Under the pieces are notes generated by a model. That model worked only from the letters and a program-made list of their open reading frames with translations, was not told the DNA's origin and searched no databases. Below are positions 27,979-39,385 of a stretch of 64,000 nucleotides of DNA, piece after piece. The first letter of the stretch is position 1. Each line of letters starts with the position of its first letter. A program made the position numbers and the translations under genes. This stretch comes from Clostridium simiarum (GTDB taxonomy: Bacteria > Bacillota > Clostridia > Clostridiales > Clostridiaceae): positions 1 to 64,000 of the forward strand of contig NZ_JAHLQL010000005.1 of the NCBI RefSeq assembly GCF_018919175.1, given 5' to 3'.

Positions 27979-28578
27979 TTAACGATAAAGTCCTAAAGTA
28001 TTTATGGTATTGTAAACTCCAGAAGGCAAAAAATAATCCATATTGATTCCTTCTTTAATTTTTTCCCTTATATAAGTTGAAGATATGTCTAAGTTCAATA
28101 AGTCAAGCCACAGTATCTCTGTTTGGAATTCTTTTTCCACTTTACTTTTTTGTACTAGAATATCTTCAATATTATATCCAGGTCTATTAAATACTACTAA
28201 TGTGCAATTTTTGAATATCTCTTTTATATTTTTCCAATGGTATATATCCATTAAGCAATCTGCTCCTGTAATAAAGTAAAGTTTAGAAGACTCAATGGAA
28301 TTAAAATATTGAAGAGTTTCATAAGTGTAGCTATATCCTTTTTTTAAAATCTCATAGTCACTTATAGAAAACTCTTTATAATTTCTTATGGACATTTTGG
28401 CCATTTCATATCTTAGTATAGCGTCTGTTATTACCTTTCCATTTTTATGAGGAGGATTTCCAGTAGGTACAAATACTAACTCCTCTAAAGAAAATTGTTT
28501 AACAGCTTCTTGAGCTATATAAATGTGTGCTATATGTATTGGATCAAAAGTCCCTCCAAAAATACCCTTTTTCTTCAT
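27979..28578 (-). CDS. nadD: nicotinate-nucleotide adenylyltransferase
   Basis: 199 aa. The nucleotidyltransferase motif GIFGGTFDPIHIAHIYIAQE is at the N-terminus, FVPTGNPPHK follows, and ISSTYIREKI is near the end. It converts NaMN to NaAD in NAD synthesis. It lies between yhbY and yqeK. Confidence 0.95.
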   Translation of the reverse strand: MKKKGIFGGTFDPIHIAHIYIAQEAVKQFSLEELVFVPTGNPPHKNGKVITDAILRYEMAKMSIRNYKEFSISDYEILKKGYSYTYETLQYFNSIESSKLYFITGADCLMDIYHWKNIKEIFKNCTLVVFNRPGYNIEDILVQKSKVEKEFQTEILWLDLLNLDISSTYIREKIKEGINMDYFLPSGVYNTINTLGLYR

Positions 28579-28612
28579 GGTAACACCTCTTTTCTAGATG
28601 TTAAAGTAAAGT

Positions 28613-28912
28613 TTAAGGTAATTCTATCCTTGGTTTTTTACTGGATTTTCTATATAGCACTAGTTTATTTCCTATAGCCTGAACTCCCTCGCAGCCTAAC
28701 TCTTCACATATTGCATCTGAAGCCTCTCTGCTTTCAAATCCGCTATTATTTAAAACCGTAATCTTTATTAACTCTCTAGCCTCTAAAGCATCATCAACTT
28801 GTTTTAAAAAAGTATCTTCAATACCATTCTTTCCTAATTGAAATATAGACTCTAAGTTATTTGCTAAAGATCTTAAATAAGCTCTTTGTTTACTGCTAAT
28901 CAAATGTATCAC
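28613..28912 (-). CDS. yhbY: YhbY-type CRM-domain RNA-binding protein
   Basis: 99 aa, a single CRM domain: SSKQRAYLRSLANNLESIFQ, LGKNGIEDTF and the C-terminal GNKLVLYRKS. It associates with pre-50S ribosomal particles. Located directly after obgE, as in many Firmicutes. Confidence 0.9.
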   Translation of the reverse strand: MIHLISSKQRAYLRSLANNLESIFQLGKNGIEDTFLKQVDDALEARELIKITVLNNSGFESREASDAICEELGCEGVQAIGNKLVLYRKSSKKPRIELP

Positions 28913-28919
28913 TCCCTAA

Positions 28920-30197
<1,278 letters not shown>

Positions 30198-30263
30198 TCA
30201 TCACCTTCCTTTTATTTTACTAAATATTATCTCCAATAGGTTACAAAATAATGAATTTTAAAA

Positions 30264-30284
30264 AAGCACCCCTTAAGGGTGCTT
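30264..30284 (-). terminator. terminator after rpmA
   Basis: AAGCACC and GGTGCTT form the stem (extendable by CCTTAAGG); on the minus strand TTTTTTAAAA follows. It ends the L21-Prp-L27 transcript. Confidence 0.8.
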
Positions 30285-30298
30285 ATAAACATTAAAGA

Positions 30299-30601
30299 TT
30301 ATTCAGCTATTGCGTTTTGAACGTCCATTGGGTAGACACTAGCTTTTTTCTTGTCTCTTCCCATTCTTTCGTATCTTACAACACCATCTACTTTAGCGAA
30401 TAAAGTATCATCCTTACCTAGTCCTACATTAGCACCTGGGTGAATTTTAGTTCCCCTTTGTCTAACTAATATATTTCCAGCAAGAACAAATTCTCCATCA
30501 GAACATTTTACTCCAAGTCTTTTGGATTCAGAATCTCTACCGTTCTTTGAGCTTCCAACCCCTTTTTTGTGAGCGAACAATTGAAGGTTCATAATTAGCA
30601 T
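30299..30601 (-). CDS. rpmA: 50S ribosomal protein L27 with cleavable N-terminus
   Basis: 100 aa. MLIMNLQLF precedes [20 protein letters not shown]. In Firmicutes this N-terminal extension is cut after LQLF by Prp so that L27 can reach the peptidyl-transferase centre. The Prp gene is the next gene upstream. GAGGAGG precedes the start. Confidence 0.95.
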   Translation of the reverse strand: MLIMNLQLFAHKKGVGSSKNGRDSESKRLGVKCSDGEFVLAGNILVRQRGTKIHPGANVGLGKDDTLFAKVDGVVRYERMGRDKKKASVYPMDVQNAIAE

Positions 30602-30605
30602 AACA

Positions 30606-30932
30606 TTACACCTCCTCTATTTGTATGGTTATATATCCTACGTAACTTACACTTATACTTTGCAAACTCTTCAAAAAGGTTTTTAAAAGAACCTGACTTT
30701 TTTCTATATCTTCTATAGAGTTATCTCTTATAGACATACACAAAAATCCATCTTTTATATTATAATCTGGCTTTATGTATAAAACCTCTTCTAGCCCTAT
30801 TATCACTGATTGTGATAGCGCTGAAATGGCAGCACAGACTATATCTTCACCTTCACTGGCATAACCGGCATGACCGTTAATATCAAAGGCGATAATTTTA
30901 TCATCCTTTTTTTTAAACAGTACACTTGTCAT
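30606..30932 (-). CDS. prp: ribosomal-processing cysteine protease Prp
   Basis: 108 aa. The catalytic His and Cys are visible in [20 protein letters not shown] (His about 22, Cys about 34). It cleaves the L27 N-terminal extension. It sits between rplU and rpmA with 2-4 bp gaps, so the three are cotranscribed. Confidence 0.9.
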   Translation of the reverse strand: MTSVLFKKKDDKIIAFDINGHAGYASEGEDIVCAAISALSQSVIIGLEEVLYIKPDYNIKDGFLCMSIRDNSIEDIEKSQVLLKTFLKSLQSISVSYVGYITIQIEEV

Positions 30933-30933
30933 A

Positions 30934-31248
30934 TTATGCTTCGATCTTTTCTATAACTAATTTAGTATATGGTTGTCTGTGTCCTTGTTTCTTTCTGTAG
31001 TCTTTCTTTGGTTTGTACTTGAAAACTATAACTTTTTTAGCTTTTCCTTGGTTTGCAACCTTAGCTACAACCTTAGCGCCTTCAACTACAGGACTACCAA
31101 TAACTAATTGTCCATCAGCTTTTGAAACTGCAAGAACTTCTGTTAATTCGATAGTGGAATCTACTTCAGCATTTAGTTTTTCAACGAAGATTACATCTCC
31201 TTCTTGAACTCTATATTGCTTTCCACCTGTCTTTAAAACTGCGTACAT
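30934..31248 (-). CDS. rplU: 50S ribosomal protein L21
   Basis: 104 aa starting [20 protein letters not shown], full length, ending [19 protein letters not shown] lies before ATG 31248; the longer frame to 31290 runs through the leader RNA and is not used. First gene of the L21-Prp-L27 operon. Confidence 0.95.
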   Translation of the reverse strand: MYAVLKTGGKQYRVQEGDVIFVEKLNAEVDSTIELTEVLAVSKADGQLVIGSPVVEGAKVVAKVANQGKAKKVIVFKYKPKKDYRKKQGHRQPYTKLVIEKIEA

Positions 31249-31335
31249 TAAATACACCTCCTCTATCCAGTCTCGCCATCTCAGGTACAAGGATACTTCC
31301 TTGTTTACATAAAAACCTTATGTGAGCGGTCTACC
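31249..31335 (-). ncRNA. ribosomal protein L21 leader RNA
   Basis: The 5' UTR carries the conserved pattern of the Firmicute L21 leader: GTAGACCGCTCACATAAGG, hairpin ACATAAGG...TTATGT, hairpin AAGGAAGTATCCTT, then TGAGATGGCGAGACTGG just before the ribosome binding site. It probably binds L21 to repress the operon; the mechanism is inferred. Confidence 0.75.
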
Positions 31336-31340
31336 AAGCT

Positions 31341-31369
31341 ATTTTAACACATATAGATTTGTTTGTAAA
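31341..31369 (-). promoter_or_regulatory. promoter of the L21 operon
   Basis: Minus strand TTTACA (31364-31369), 17-bp spacer, TAAAAT (31341-31346), just upstream of the L21 leader. Confidence 0.65.
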
Positions 31370-31388
31370 TATTTTTTTATTTAATTCC

Positions 31389-32831
31389 CTATATTTCTAC
31401 CTTATACCTTTTTACATTTTCAATTTGATTTATAAATATAAGTGGTTCTACCTTGAAATATTCTGTACCCTCAACAAAATTAAGATATATATTTTTATCT
31501 AATCCTTCAATTTCAGTAATAAATCCTATGATATTTCCCTTTATGGCCTCTTCATAGCGATTATTTATTTCAATATATATGTTATTTATTCTATTTTCTG
31601 CATCAACCTTTAATATTTCATTTCTTATTAAAAGGCTTATGTAGGAAAGCTTAAGCAAGGTTCCTCTTCCGCTACACTCTGTACAGTTCTCCTCTATGTA
31701 ATCATATATATTTTTTCCTCTTCTCATTCTTGCAATCTGAATTAAGTTAAGATCTGTAAATGGATAAATTACAGTTTTATTTTTATCTCCATAAAAGCCT
31801 TCATTAAGAGCTTCAATAACCTTTGCTCTATGATTTGGATACTTCATGTCGATAAAGTCAATTACTATTATTCCACTTAAATTTCTAAGCCTTATTTGTC
31901 TTGCAATCTCCTTAGCTGCTTGAAGGTTTGTTATATATGCAGTTTTATCCATAGTTTTGTGACTTACATTTTTTCCTGAGTTTACATCTACCACATACAT
32001 AGCTTCAGTTTTATCTATAACAATGTGTCCTCCGCACCCTAAAGGCACCCTATGATTTCTAAGTGCCAATATTTCTTTTTCAATTTCATAATAATCAAAG
32101 AGATTCCTATGTCCTTCATAGTGATTAATGTCTATATTTATATCTGGTTTACCTTCTATATATTCTTTTATTATATTATAATCAGAAGGATTATCTACCA
32201 CTATAGAAGCAGTGTCCCCATTTATACTATCTCTTAATATTTTATATATTATACCGCCTTCACCATATAACTTTTTAGGCTTTAAAGTATAATTAAATTT
32301 TGTGTATATATCCTCATAAGTAGCATAAAGCTTTTTAATTTCTTCATTTATAATATCCACATCCACAAACTGAGCATTAGTCCTTATTACTACAGCTATA
32401 TCCTTTGGGAAAACTATATTATCCTTTATATAAGACTTAAAATTTTCATCTTTAATCTTTTGAGAAAAGCTTACGCCAGTATTTAAATTATTTATAACAG
32501 TGTATCTTCCTGGTATGGATATAAATCCATTTACCTTTGCACCTTTATCTCCTAATTCTTCTTTGGTCACTTCTATTAATATATCCTGACCTTTTTTTAA
32601 ACTTTTACTTTTATCCTTAGGATTTATGTACATATAAGCATTTTTATCATGTCCTATGTCTATAAAGGCACACTTAATTGCAGGTACAATATTTTTTATA
32701 ACCCCTTTATAAATCTCCCCTGGTAAAGGTTCAAAACTTTCCTCTTCAATAAAGCATTCCGTAAGGACTTTATTTTCTTTTATAGCTATTCTAAGTAACC
32801 TATCTCTTCTTTCAATGAATATTTCTCTCAT
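31389..32831 (-). CDS. rng: ribonuclease E/G family endoribonuclease
   Basis: 480 aa. An S1-like domain lies near residues 35-115 (YKGVIKNIVPAIKCAFIDIG). The catalytic core has DVNSGKN and GIIVIDFIDM with the metal-binding aspartates. The zinc-link CTECSGRG follows. Size fits RNase G rather than full RNase E. Located between the radical-SAM pair and L21, as in most clostridia. Confidence 0.9.
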   Translation of the reverse strand: MREIFIERRDRLLRIAIKENKVLTECFIEEESFEPLPGEIYKGVIKNIVPAIKCAFIDIGHDKNAYMYINPKDKSKSLKKGQDILIEVTKEELGDKGAKVNGFISIPGRYTVINNLNTGVSFSQKIKDENFKSYIKDNIVFPKDIAVVIRTNAQFVDVDIINEEIKKLYATYEDIYTKFNYTLKPKKLYGEGGIIYKILRDSINGDTASIVVDNPSDYNIIKEYIEGKPDINIDINHYEGHRNLFDYYEIEKEILALRNHRVPLGCGGHIVIDKTEAMYVVDVNSGKNVSHKTMDKTAYITNLQAAKEIARQIRLRNLSGIIVIDFIDMKYPNHRAKVIEALNEGFYGDKNKTVIYPFTDLNLIQIARMRRGKNIYDYIEENCTECSGRGTLLKLSYISLLIRNEILKVDAENRINNIYIEINNRYEEAIKGNIIGFITEIEGLDKNIYLNFVEGTEYFKVEPLIFINQIENVKRYKVEI

Positions 32832-32896
32832 ACTATCCCCTTCTTTTTAAATGATCCGTGAACCATTCTTAACTTTAAAGTTACACTCTAATTTTA

Positions 32897-33613
32897 TTAG
32901 TCCATATATTTGTATAAAGGAGTTACTTTATTTCCTTTATAGGCTAACATCTCTTCTCTCTTTATGTCTACAAAGCTTTCTAAATCAGCGTTAGCTATGT
33001 TTTCTTTTATATAATTTGCTAAAAGTTCAGGAGATAAATGTTCACGACTTCCAGAGCTTATTCTAGTTTTAATTATAAGCTGCTTATCTAAAGTCCAAAA
33101 CTTAAATTCTTTTATCATAGATTTTATATCTACTTCCCTTTCTCCTCTTTTGCTTTTTTTCATGGTATTCCATTCCGGCAATGATAAAAGGGATTGCAGC
33201 TGCTCTTCAACTTTGTTTATTTCTTTAAATTTTATTTTTATGGTATAATCTGCTAAATCTATTAAAGCCATACCTTGAGGTATTTTTTTAGTATTTTCAG
33301 TTTTAGGTTCAGGTACTTTAACCACTTCTAATATACTTATACCTCTTGGACAATTAGCATTAAGTCTATGTTTTATTTCTTCCTCATTTAATTCTTCCCT
33401 AAGAACTATATCCATATACTCTCCAGAAGAATAAATTCCTACTGATAAAGGTTGAGCTATAGATAACTCTTGATGTGGATTAAATCCCTTAGAATATTCT
33501 ATTGGAAGATTTGATCTTCTTATAACCTTTTGAATTGTTCTCATTAAATCTAGGTGAGAGATAAATTTTATATCCGATTCCTTGGTAAACTTAATTAGAT
33601 AACGCACCTTCAA
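32897..33613 (-). CDS. TIGR03936-type protein (DUF2344)
   Basis: 238 aa. KVRYLIKFTKESDIKFISHL, RTIQKVIRRSNLPIEYSKGF and LSVGIYSSGEYMDI are the family markers. It is always next to the radical SAM protein TIGR03960 and may act with it. The two frames overlap by 23 bp. Function is not established. Confidence 0.85.
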   Translation of the reverse strand: MKVRYLIKFTKESDIKFISHLDLMRTIQKVIRRSNLPIEYSKGFNPHQELSIAQPLSVGIYSSGEYMDIVLREELNEEEIKHRLNANCPRGISILEVVKVPEPKTENTKKIPQGMALIDLADYTIKIKFKEINKVEEQLQSLLSLPEWNTMKKSKRGEREVDIKSMIKEFKFWTLDKQLIIKTRISSGSREHLSPELLANYIKENIANADLESFVDIKREEMLAYKGNKVTPLYKYMD

Positions 33614-35444
33614 AGCACTTCCCTTCTTTGAAATTTACATTTACTCCACAACCAGTACATCCTAATCTACAGTTTTGAGTAAGCTCTTCATTTTTAGCTT
33701 TTTCATTTTCTTTTATTAAATATGCTTTGTTAACTCCTATATCAATAAAGTCCCAAGGAAGAACTTCCTTATAATCTCTATCCCTATAAGCATAAAATTC
33801 ACCATCTACTCCACATTCCTTCATGGCCTCTTGCCATCTTTCAAAACTGAAGTATTCGGACCAACCATCAAATTTAGCTCCCTTTTCAAAAGCTTTAATT
33901 AAAACATCACAAATCCTTCTATCACCTCTTGCAAATATTGCTTCCATGTAAGATACTAATGATTCATGATAGTTATAAACCACAGCTTTACTTTTTATAG
34001 CATATTTTACTGCTTTAATCTTTTCTCCTACCTCTTCCATTCTGCTTTGAGGCGCCCATTGGAATGGTGTAAAAGGTTTTGGAACGAATATTGATGTACT
34101 TGCTGTAACTCTAAGACCTCTATTTCTCACATTTTTAGGTACTGTAAAATATTGCTCTACAACCTTATCAGAAAGCTTTGCAATACCCTCTACATCTTCT
34201 AAAGTTTCATAAGGAAGTCCAATCATAAAATACAATTTAATAGTAGACCAGCCTGATTCAAAGGCACTTTTTGCTGCTTCTAATACTCTCTCCTCAGTAA
34301 CCCCTTTGTTTATTATGTCTCTCATTCTTTGCGAACCAGCTTCTGGCGCAAAAGTAAGACCAGTTTTTCTTACCTTTTGTATTTCTTTAATTAGATCTAC
34401 AGAAAAAGCATCTATTCTTATAGATGGTAGTGATACAGAAACATTGTCTTCTTTGTATTTTTCAATAAGGGAAAACACAAGATTTTTTATATCTGAATAA
34501 TCACATATACTTAAAGAGCTTAAGGAAATTTCATTATATCCTGTAGCTTTTAATATCTTATCCGCCTGTTCTATAAGTGTTTCTGTGGATTTTTCTCTTA
34601 CTGGTCTATAAATCATACCAGCTTGACAGAACCTACAACCATTTGTGCAACCTCTAAAGGTTTCAAGTATAACCCTATCATGAACTATTTCTGTGTAAGG
34701 AACTATAAGGTTTTCTGGATAACTAACCTTATCGTAATCTGTTATAAACCTCTTCTTTACCACAGAAGGAACATCATCATACTTAGGTTTAAATTCTTTT
34801 ATAGTATTATCTTCATTGTATGTAACTTCATATAATGAAGGCACATATACTCCTCTTATCTTTGATATTTCTCTTAAGAACTCCTTTTTCTGCCCTTTAC
34901 CTTTATACTTTTTATAAACATCCAAAACATCGTTCATTATCTCTTCCCCTTCTCCAATTTCGAAGAAGTCTACTATATCATAAAGAGGTTCTGGATTGTA
35001 GGCACAGGGTCCCCCAGCCATAACTATAGGCTCATCCTCTCCTCTTTCAGAGGCTCTTACAGTTATTCCCGCCATATCTAACATATTTAAAATATTAGTA
35101 TAGCTCATTTCATATTGAAGGGTAAATCCTAATATATCAAATTCCTTTAAAGAATCCTTTGTTTCTAATGCATATAAAGAAATATCATTTTCTCTCATTA
35201 AATTTTCCATATCAGGCCATGGAGCATAAGCTCTTTCACAATAGGTATCCTCTCTTGAGTTTAATACATGATAGAGTATTCTACTTCCAAGATGAGACAT
35301 ACCTACCTCATATACATCAGGAAAACAAAATGCAAATCTTATATCCACCTTTTCTTTATCTTTATATACCGAATTAAGTTCTCCACCGATATATCTAGCA
35401 GGTTTTTCTACTTTATATAAAATATCATCTGTGATTCTATTCAT
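33591..35444 (-). CDS. TIGR03960-type radical SAM protein with B12-binding-like domain
   Basis: 617 aa. The N-terminal half is B12-binding-like (GMSHLGSRILYHVLN, AGGPCAYNPEPLYDIVDFF). The radical SAM cluster motif CxxxCxxC is in RGCTNGCRFCQAG. C-terminal cysteines in NCRLGCTGCGVN may hold a further cluster. The substrate is unknown; the fixed place between RNase G and SpoIVFB-like genes suggests a link to RNA or ribosome work. Confidence 0.85.
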   Translation of the reverse strand: MNRITDDILYKVEKPARYIGGELNSVYKDKEKVDIRFAFCFPDVYEVGMSHLGSRILYHVLNSREDTYCERAYAPWPDMENLMRENDISLYALETKDSLKEFDILGFTLQYEMSYTNILNMLDMAGITVRASERGEDEPIVMAGGPCAYNPEPLYDIVDFFEIGEGEEIMNDVLDVYKKYKGKGQKKEFLREISKIRGVYVPSLYEVTYNEDNTIKEFKPKYDDVPSVVKKRFITDYDKVSYPENLIVPYTEIVHDRVILETFRGCTNGCRFCQAGMIYRPVREKSTETLIEQADKILKATGYNEISLSSLSICDYSDIKNLVFSLIEKYKEDNVSVSLPSIRIDAFSVDLIKEIQKVRKTGLTFAPEAGSQRMRDIINKGVTEERVLEAAKSAFESGWSTIKLYFMIGLPYETLEDVEGIAKLSDKVVEQYFTVPKNVRNRGLRVTASTSIFVPKPFTPFQWAPQSRMEEVGEKIKAVKYAIKSKAVVYNYHESLVSYMEAIFARGDRRICDVLIKAFEKGAKFDGWSEYFSFERWQEAMKECGVDGEFYAYRDRDYKEVLPWDFIDIGVNKAYLIKENEKAKNEELTQNCRLGCTGCGVNVNFKEGKCFEGALSN

Positions 35445-35600
35445 TTAATTACTACTCCTTCTTCTCTTGTTGTAAATTACATAATAATCTATTAACATAT
35501 TTTAAAAGCTTTTTATTGCATTTTACTATTTTATCATATGAAAGCTTTAATATACAAGTGTTTTCAGTACTAGATGCATTCCAGTCCATCTTTAAAAAAA

Positions 35601-36458
35601 CTATATTTCCTTCCCTTCTCTTTCACTTATATACTGCTTCAATGTTATATTCCCATAATTTTTTAAGGCCTCTATTATTTCCTGTTCATAAATTGTATCT
35701 ATAACCTTCATATCTTCATCTAAAACTGTGAATATATGGTACTTATTTTTATCAATTATGCTAAGTGTTTCTAAAAGGTCTAACTTACTACTTATAGATA
35801 ATGACTTATTTTCAATATAACCATTTTTTAAAAATCTTACTTTTTTCTTCATTATATCACCAATTATAATATAAACAATTCTCCTTTTTTCTTTATAGGA
35901 AATATAAATTATAAATAAAGATAATAGCCCTAAGCTTATATTTATCTGACCATAAATAAGCAAAAAAATAAAGCATGCAAAAACAAAAAAACCTGTGATC
36001 ATACTAACAATTACCTTTATTCTATGGGATTTTTTACATATATACTTATTTTGAAGATATATATGCAATATCCTGGAACCATCTAAAGGTATAGCTGGCA
36101 ATAGATTAAATATCCCCAAAACTAGATTAATTTTCATAGATATCTTAAAGATATCTAAAGAATGATTTTTATAAAGAAAATAAAATATTAAAGCAATAAT
36201 AATGTTCATAATAGGTCCTACTAATATTATAACTATCTCTTTAATATATCCTATTTCTTCAAATTCCTCCCCATGCATAGAAAATCCTAAGGGGGTAATT
36301 CTGATTTCAACTTTCTTAACCCCCATTATTTTCGCTGTAATTGCATGACTTAACTCATGTATAAAAACCCAAAATAAGGAAATAAAAAATCCTCTATGAA
36401 GCCCTGCTATAAATAAAATCAATATGTATGGTATAAAATACTTGCTGATTCTTATCAT
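35601..36458 (-). CDS. M50 site-2 protease, SpoIVFB-like
   Basis: 285 aa, several membrane helices. Zinc motif HELSH in WVFIHELSHAITAKIM and the third ligand Asp in LPAIPLDGSRIL. A C-terminal CBS-like domain follows (about residues 195-285), as in SpoIVFB, which cleaves pro-sigma K during sporulation. It lies next to the M23 protein, its likely partner. Confidence 0.8.
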   Translation of the reverse strand: MIRISKYFIPYILILFIAGLHRGFFISLFWVFIHELSHAITAKIMGVKKVEIRITPLGFSMHGEEFEEIGYIKEIVIILVGPIMNIIIALIFYFLYKNHSLDIFKISMKINLVLGIFNLLPAIPLDGSRILHIYLQNKYICKKSHRIKVIVSMITGFFVFACFIFLLIYGQINISLGLLSLFIIYISYKEKRRIVYIIIGDIMKKKVRFLKNGYIENKSLSISSKLDLLETLSIIDKNKYHIFTVLDEDMKVIDTIYEQEIIEALKNYGNITLKQYISEREGKEI

Positions 36459-36473
36459 GAAAAACCTCTTGCA

Positions 36474-37298
36474 TCAATTTTTAAATAACTCTTGATCCAG
36501 ATATTTTAATGGATCTTTGTTTTGTCCCATATACCAAAATTCAAAGTGAAGATGAGGTGCTGTAGACTTTCCGGTATTTCCACTTTTACCTATAACTCCA
36601 CCCTTATCTACTAGTTGATTCTTTTCTACAGAAATATCCTCTAGGTGAGCATACTTACTTTCAATTCCTTCTCCATGATCTATAACTATATATTTTCCAT
36701 AGATAGTATCCTCACCTACTTCTTTCACTTTTCCATTATAAACAGTCATAACATCAGTACCCTCTTTAGCATCTATATCTATACCTGTATGCTTTGCTAT
36801 ATTACCGGTAAAAGGATCTTTTCTTTCCTCAAAATTAGATGTGATTTCACCTTTTAATGGTATTGTAAATTCTTGTTTAGTCTTATCCTGTATCTTATCC
36901 CTATTGAAAATTTTTGAAATTATATTTTCAGTTTTATCTTCTATTTTTTCTTTTATATCTGTTATGTTTATTCTTTTTATGGACTCATAAGTAGCCTTAT
37001 AATCAAAATCTGTTGAAACAATGTTTTTAGAATAAGCGTATACAGCCATAGTATTTGGTGTATTTATAATCTTACATAGAAAAACAAATATAAATAATAA
37101 TGCTACACCCACAAGATCTCTTATTATTCTTTTTATAAAATATTCCGCACTAAATAAATCAGTTCCTTTATTGCTTTGTTTAAAATAGCCACCGTTACTT
37201 TCTCCATAACTACTATAGCCACCATAACTTGGAGCTTCTCTTTGCCTTCTTAGTATCTTTTCATAATAACTTTCATATTGAGAGTTATAATTTCCCAT
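36474..37298 (-). CDS. M23 peptidase-like membrane protein, SpoIVFA-like
   Basis: About 274 aa. One membrane helix (LVGVALLFIFVFLCKIINTP) and a C-terminal LytM domain with HTGIDIDAKEGTDV and HLHFEFWYMGQ. SpoIVFA has the same layout and tethers SpoIVFB; the zinc residues H-x-D and HLH are kept, so activity is possible. ATG 37298 follows AGGAGGG. 15 bp from the M50 gene. Confidence 0.75.
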   Translation of the reverse strand: MGNYNSQYESYYEKILRRQREAPSYGGYSSYGESNGGYFKQSNKGTDLFSAEYFIKRIIRDLVGVALLFIFVFLCKIINTPNTMAVYAYSKNIVSTDFDYKATYESIKRINITDIKEKIEDKTENIISKIFNRDKIQDKTKQEFTIPLKGEITSNFEERKDPFTGNIAKHTGIDIDAKEGTDVMTVYNGKVKEVGEDTIYGKYIVIDHGEGIESKYAHLEDISVEKNQLVDKGGVIGKSGNTGKSTAPHLHFEFWYMGQNKDPLKYLDQELFKN

Positions 37299-37384
37299 CA
37301 CTACACCCTCCTAAGATTTTTTTCACCTATATAATTATATTTAGCTAAGAGCAATTTAATGATAGTAATTAAAAGAGAATAAAT

Positions 37385-37425
37385 AAAAAATGCTAATAAA
37401 AGATTTTCTTTTATTAGCATTTTTT
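37385..37425. terminator. strong bidirectional terminator
   Basis: AAAAAATGCTAATAAAAGA and its complement pair over 19 bp with a 3-base loop, just after the mgsA stop. Confidence 0.9.
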
Positions 37426-37432
37426 ATTAATA

Positions 37433-37807
37433 TTACTTTGATCTACATTTCAGCGCCTTTATCATCACTTCTGCAGAGCCTAAGTTTGTAGCTACAGGTA
37501 TACAATGAACATCACATAGTCTTAAAAGCGCAGTTACATCTGGTTCGTGGGGTTGAGCTGTTAATGGATCTCTAAGAAAAATTATCAAATCCATATTTCC
37601 TTCAGCGATTTTTGCCCCTATTTGTTGATCTCCACCTAAGGGCCCCGATAAGAAACGATGTACTTTTAAGTCTACAATTTCATTTATGAGTCTTCCTGTG
37701 GTTCCTGTAGCATAAAGTTCCTGTTCTTTGAACACATCCTTGTACCTTCTTACAAAGTCTATAATGTCATCTTTCATTTTGTCATGAGCAATAAGTGCTA
37801 TCCTCAC
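37433..37807 (-). CDS. mgsA: methylglyoxal synthase
   Basis: 124 aa. [16 protein letters not shown] with the catalytic Asp, [10 protein letters not shown] (phosphate binding), [16 protein letters not shown] and [15 protein letters not shown]. It converts DHAP to methylglyoxal and phosphate. It is 45 bp from rodA. Confidence 0.95.
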   Translation of the reverse strand: MRIALIAHDKMKDDIIDFVRRYKDVFKEQELYATGTTGRLINEIVDLKVHRFLSGPLGGDQQIGAKIAEGNMDLIIFLRDPLTAQPHEPDVTALLRLCDVHCIPVATNLGSAEVMIKALKCRSK

Positions 37808-37852
37808 AGTTTCCGCCTCCTATGAATGTTATACTATTATTCATATTTAAAT

Positions 37853-38977
37853 TTAAAAATTTATCCTCTTTCTTCTCATACCAATGTTTAGAACTAAAGC
37901 TATAGCAATGTAATTGGTTAAAACTGAACTTCCACCATAACTCATAAGAGGAAGTGTAATCCCTGTAATAGGCATTATCCCAACAGTCATTCCTATATTT
38001 TGAAGTATTGAAAATAAAAACACTGATACAAGACCTATACATATAACAGACCCAAATATATCCTTTGATGTTCTCGCTATGTTAATAGACCTATATATAA
38101 TTATTCCGTACAAAATCAGTAAAAATATAGCTCCTACAAACCCCCATTGTTCTCCTAAAGCAGCAAATATAAAATCTGTATGAGATTCGGGAACAAATTG
38201 AGAAACATAGCTAGTTGAAGAACTTCCAAGTCCTGCACCTGTTCCGAATATTCCTCCAGAACCTATACCTATTTTAGATTGGGTTGCCTGAAGTCCAATT
38301 CCTAAACTCTCCGCTTCAGGGTTTAAAAAGGAAGTAAGTCTTCTCTTCCAATAAGGCTTTATAAGTGAAGAATTCCAAAGTAATGCTATAGATGTAGCAA
38401 GACCCATAATCCCCCCTAATATAACCTTAATATTTAGACCCATAGTGAAAAATATCCCAAGCACTATAAAAAAGCATACCATGGTCATTCCCATATCCGG
38501 TTGTACAACTATTAATAACATAGGTATTAACGCATAAAAGCATAAGGTGAAAAAGTTTTTGGGATTATTTATATCCCCTTCCATTTCATCTAGTTTTTTA
38601 GCTAACATCATTATCATACCTAGCTTTGCAAATTCTGCAGGTTGAATAGCCCTATTACCCAAAGCAATCCACCCTTGAGCACCATTTACAGTACTTCCTA
38701 TTATTCTAGTTGCAAGTAGCATTAAAACAGAGCCCCAATATAACAATGAAGTAAAATTCTGTATTAAAGTATAGTCAACTAATAATATTATATATGTAGT
38801 TACAAGACCTAAAACTAACCAAATGAGTTGAAGTTTTACATAATAAATACCTACCTTACTTCTTGTAACAGTATATATATTTAAAGCACCATATAATAAA
38901 ACCAATATTGAACATATTAAGATTCCAAAGTCTATTTCTTTTATATACCTTGAATCTAATTTAAGTTTTTTTAACAT
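37853..38977 (-). CDS. rodA: peptidoglycan polymerase RodA (SEDS family)
   Basis: 374 aa, about 10 membrane helices. SEDS motifs include NRAIQPAEFAKLGMIMML, VVQPDMGMTMVCF with the catalytic Asp, FVPESHTDFIFAALGEQWGF and the end MSYGGSSVLTNYIA. It polymerises glycan strands for elongation with PBP2 at 41105-43939. Confidence 0.95.
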   Translation of the reverse strand: MLKKLKLDSRYIKEIDFGILICSILVLLYGALNIYTVTRSKVGIYYVKLQLIWLVLGLVTTYIILLVDYTLIQNFTSLLYWGSVLMLLATRIIGSTVNGAQGWIALGNRAIQPAEFAKLGMIMMLAKKLDEMEGDINNPKNFFTLCFYALIPMLLIVVQPDMGMTMVCFFIVLGIFFTMGLNIKVILGGIMGLATSIALLWNSSLIKPYWKRRLTSFLNPEAESLGIGLQATQSKIGIGSGGIFGTGAGLGSSSTSYVSQFVPESHTDFIFAALGEQWGFVGAIFLLILYGIIIYRSINIARTSKDIFGSVICIGLVSVFLFSILQNIGMTVGIMPITGITLPLMSYGGSSVLTNYIAIALVLNIGMRRKRINF

Positions 38978-39103
38978 GGAATCCCCTCCATAATGATAAA
39001 ATCATGTTTTAGTATAACACAACCCTTTAAATAATTGCAGGGTCTTTTAAAAAATTCACAGCATATTTACCTAAATGTATACGGAGGGCAAGTACCTAAA
39101 GTC

Positions 39104-39373
39104 TTATCTCTCTTTTAACTTTTTTATTGGAATATTTGCCACTAATGCTGGAGCATTTCCTTGATTTTCTTCTGTTCTTGTAATTGCTATTTCTACATCA
39201 GAGCTATCTATTTCTACGTATCTTGTTATAACTTCTAATATTTCACTTTTAATCATTTCTAATAATTGTGGTGACAGGTCTCCTCTATCATGGATCAATA
39301 TAAGTTTTAACCTATCCTTTGCTACTTCTTTTGAAGATGTTTTGCTTGAAAATAACTTTGAAAAAAACTCCAT
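39104..39373 (-). CDS. minE: cell division topological specificity factor MinE
   Basis: 89 aa. FFSKLFSSKTSSKEVAKDRL, LKLILIHDRGDLSPQLLEMI and the C-terminal dimer region. It drives MinD off the membrane to set pole-to-pole patterns. 12 bp after minD. Confidence 0.95.
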   Translation of the reverse strand: MEFFSKLFSSKTSSKEVAKDRLKLILIHDRGDLSPQLLEMIKSEILEVITRYVEIDSSDVEIAITRTEENQGNAPALVANIPIKKLKER

Positions 39374-39385
39374 AATCCTTTCCCC

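Noticed and set aside
31249..31290. N-terminal extension of L21
   Set aside because: It runs through the leader RNA; the family start [12 protein letters not shown] with AGAGGAGG is clear.
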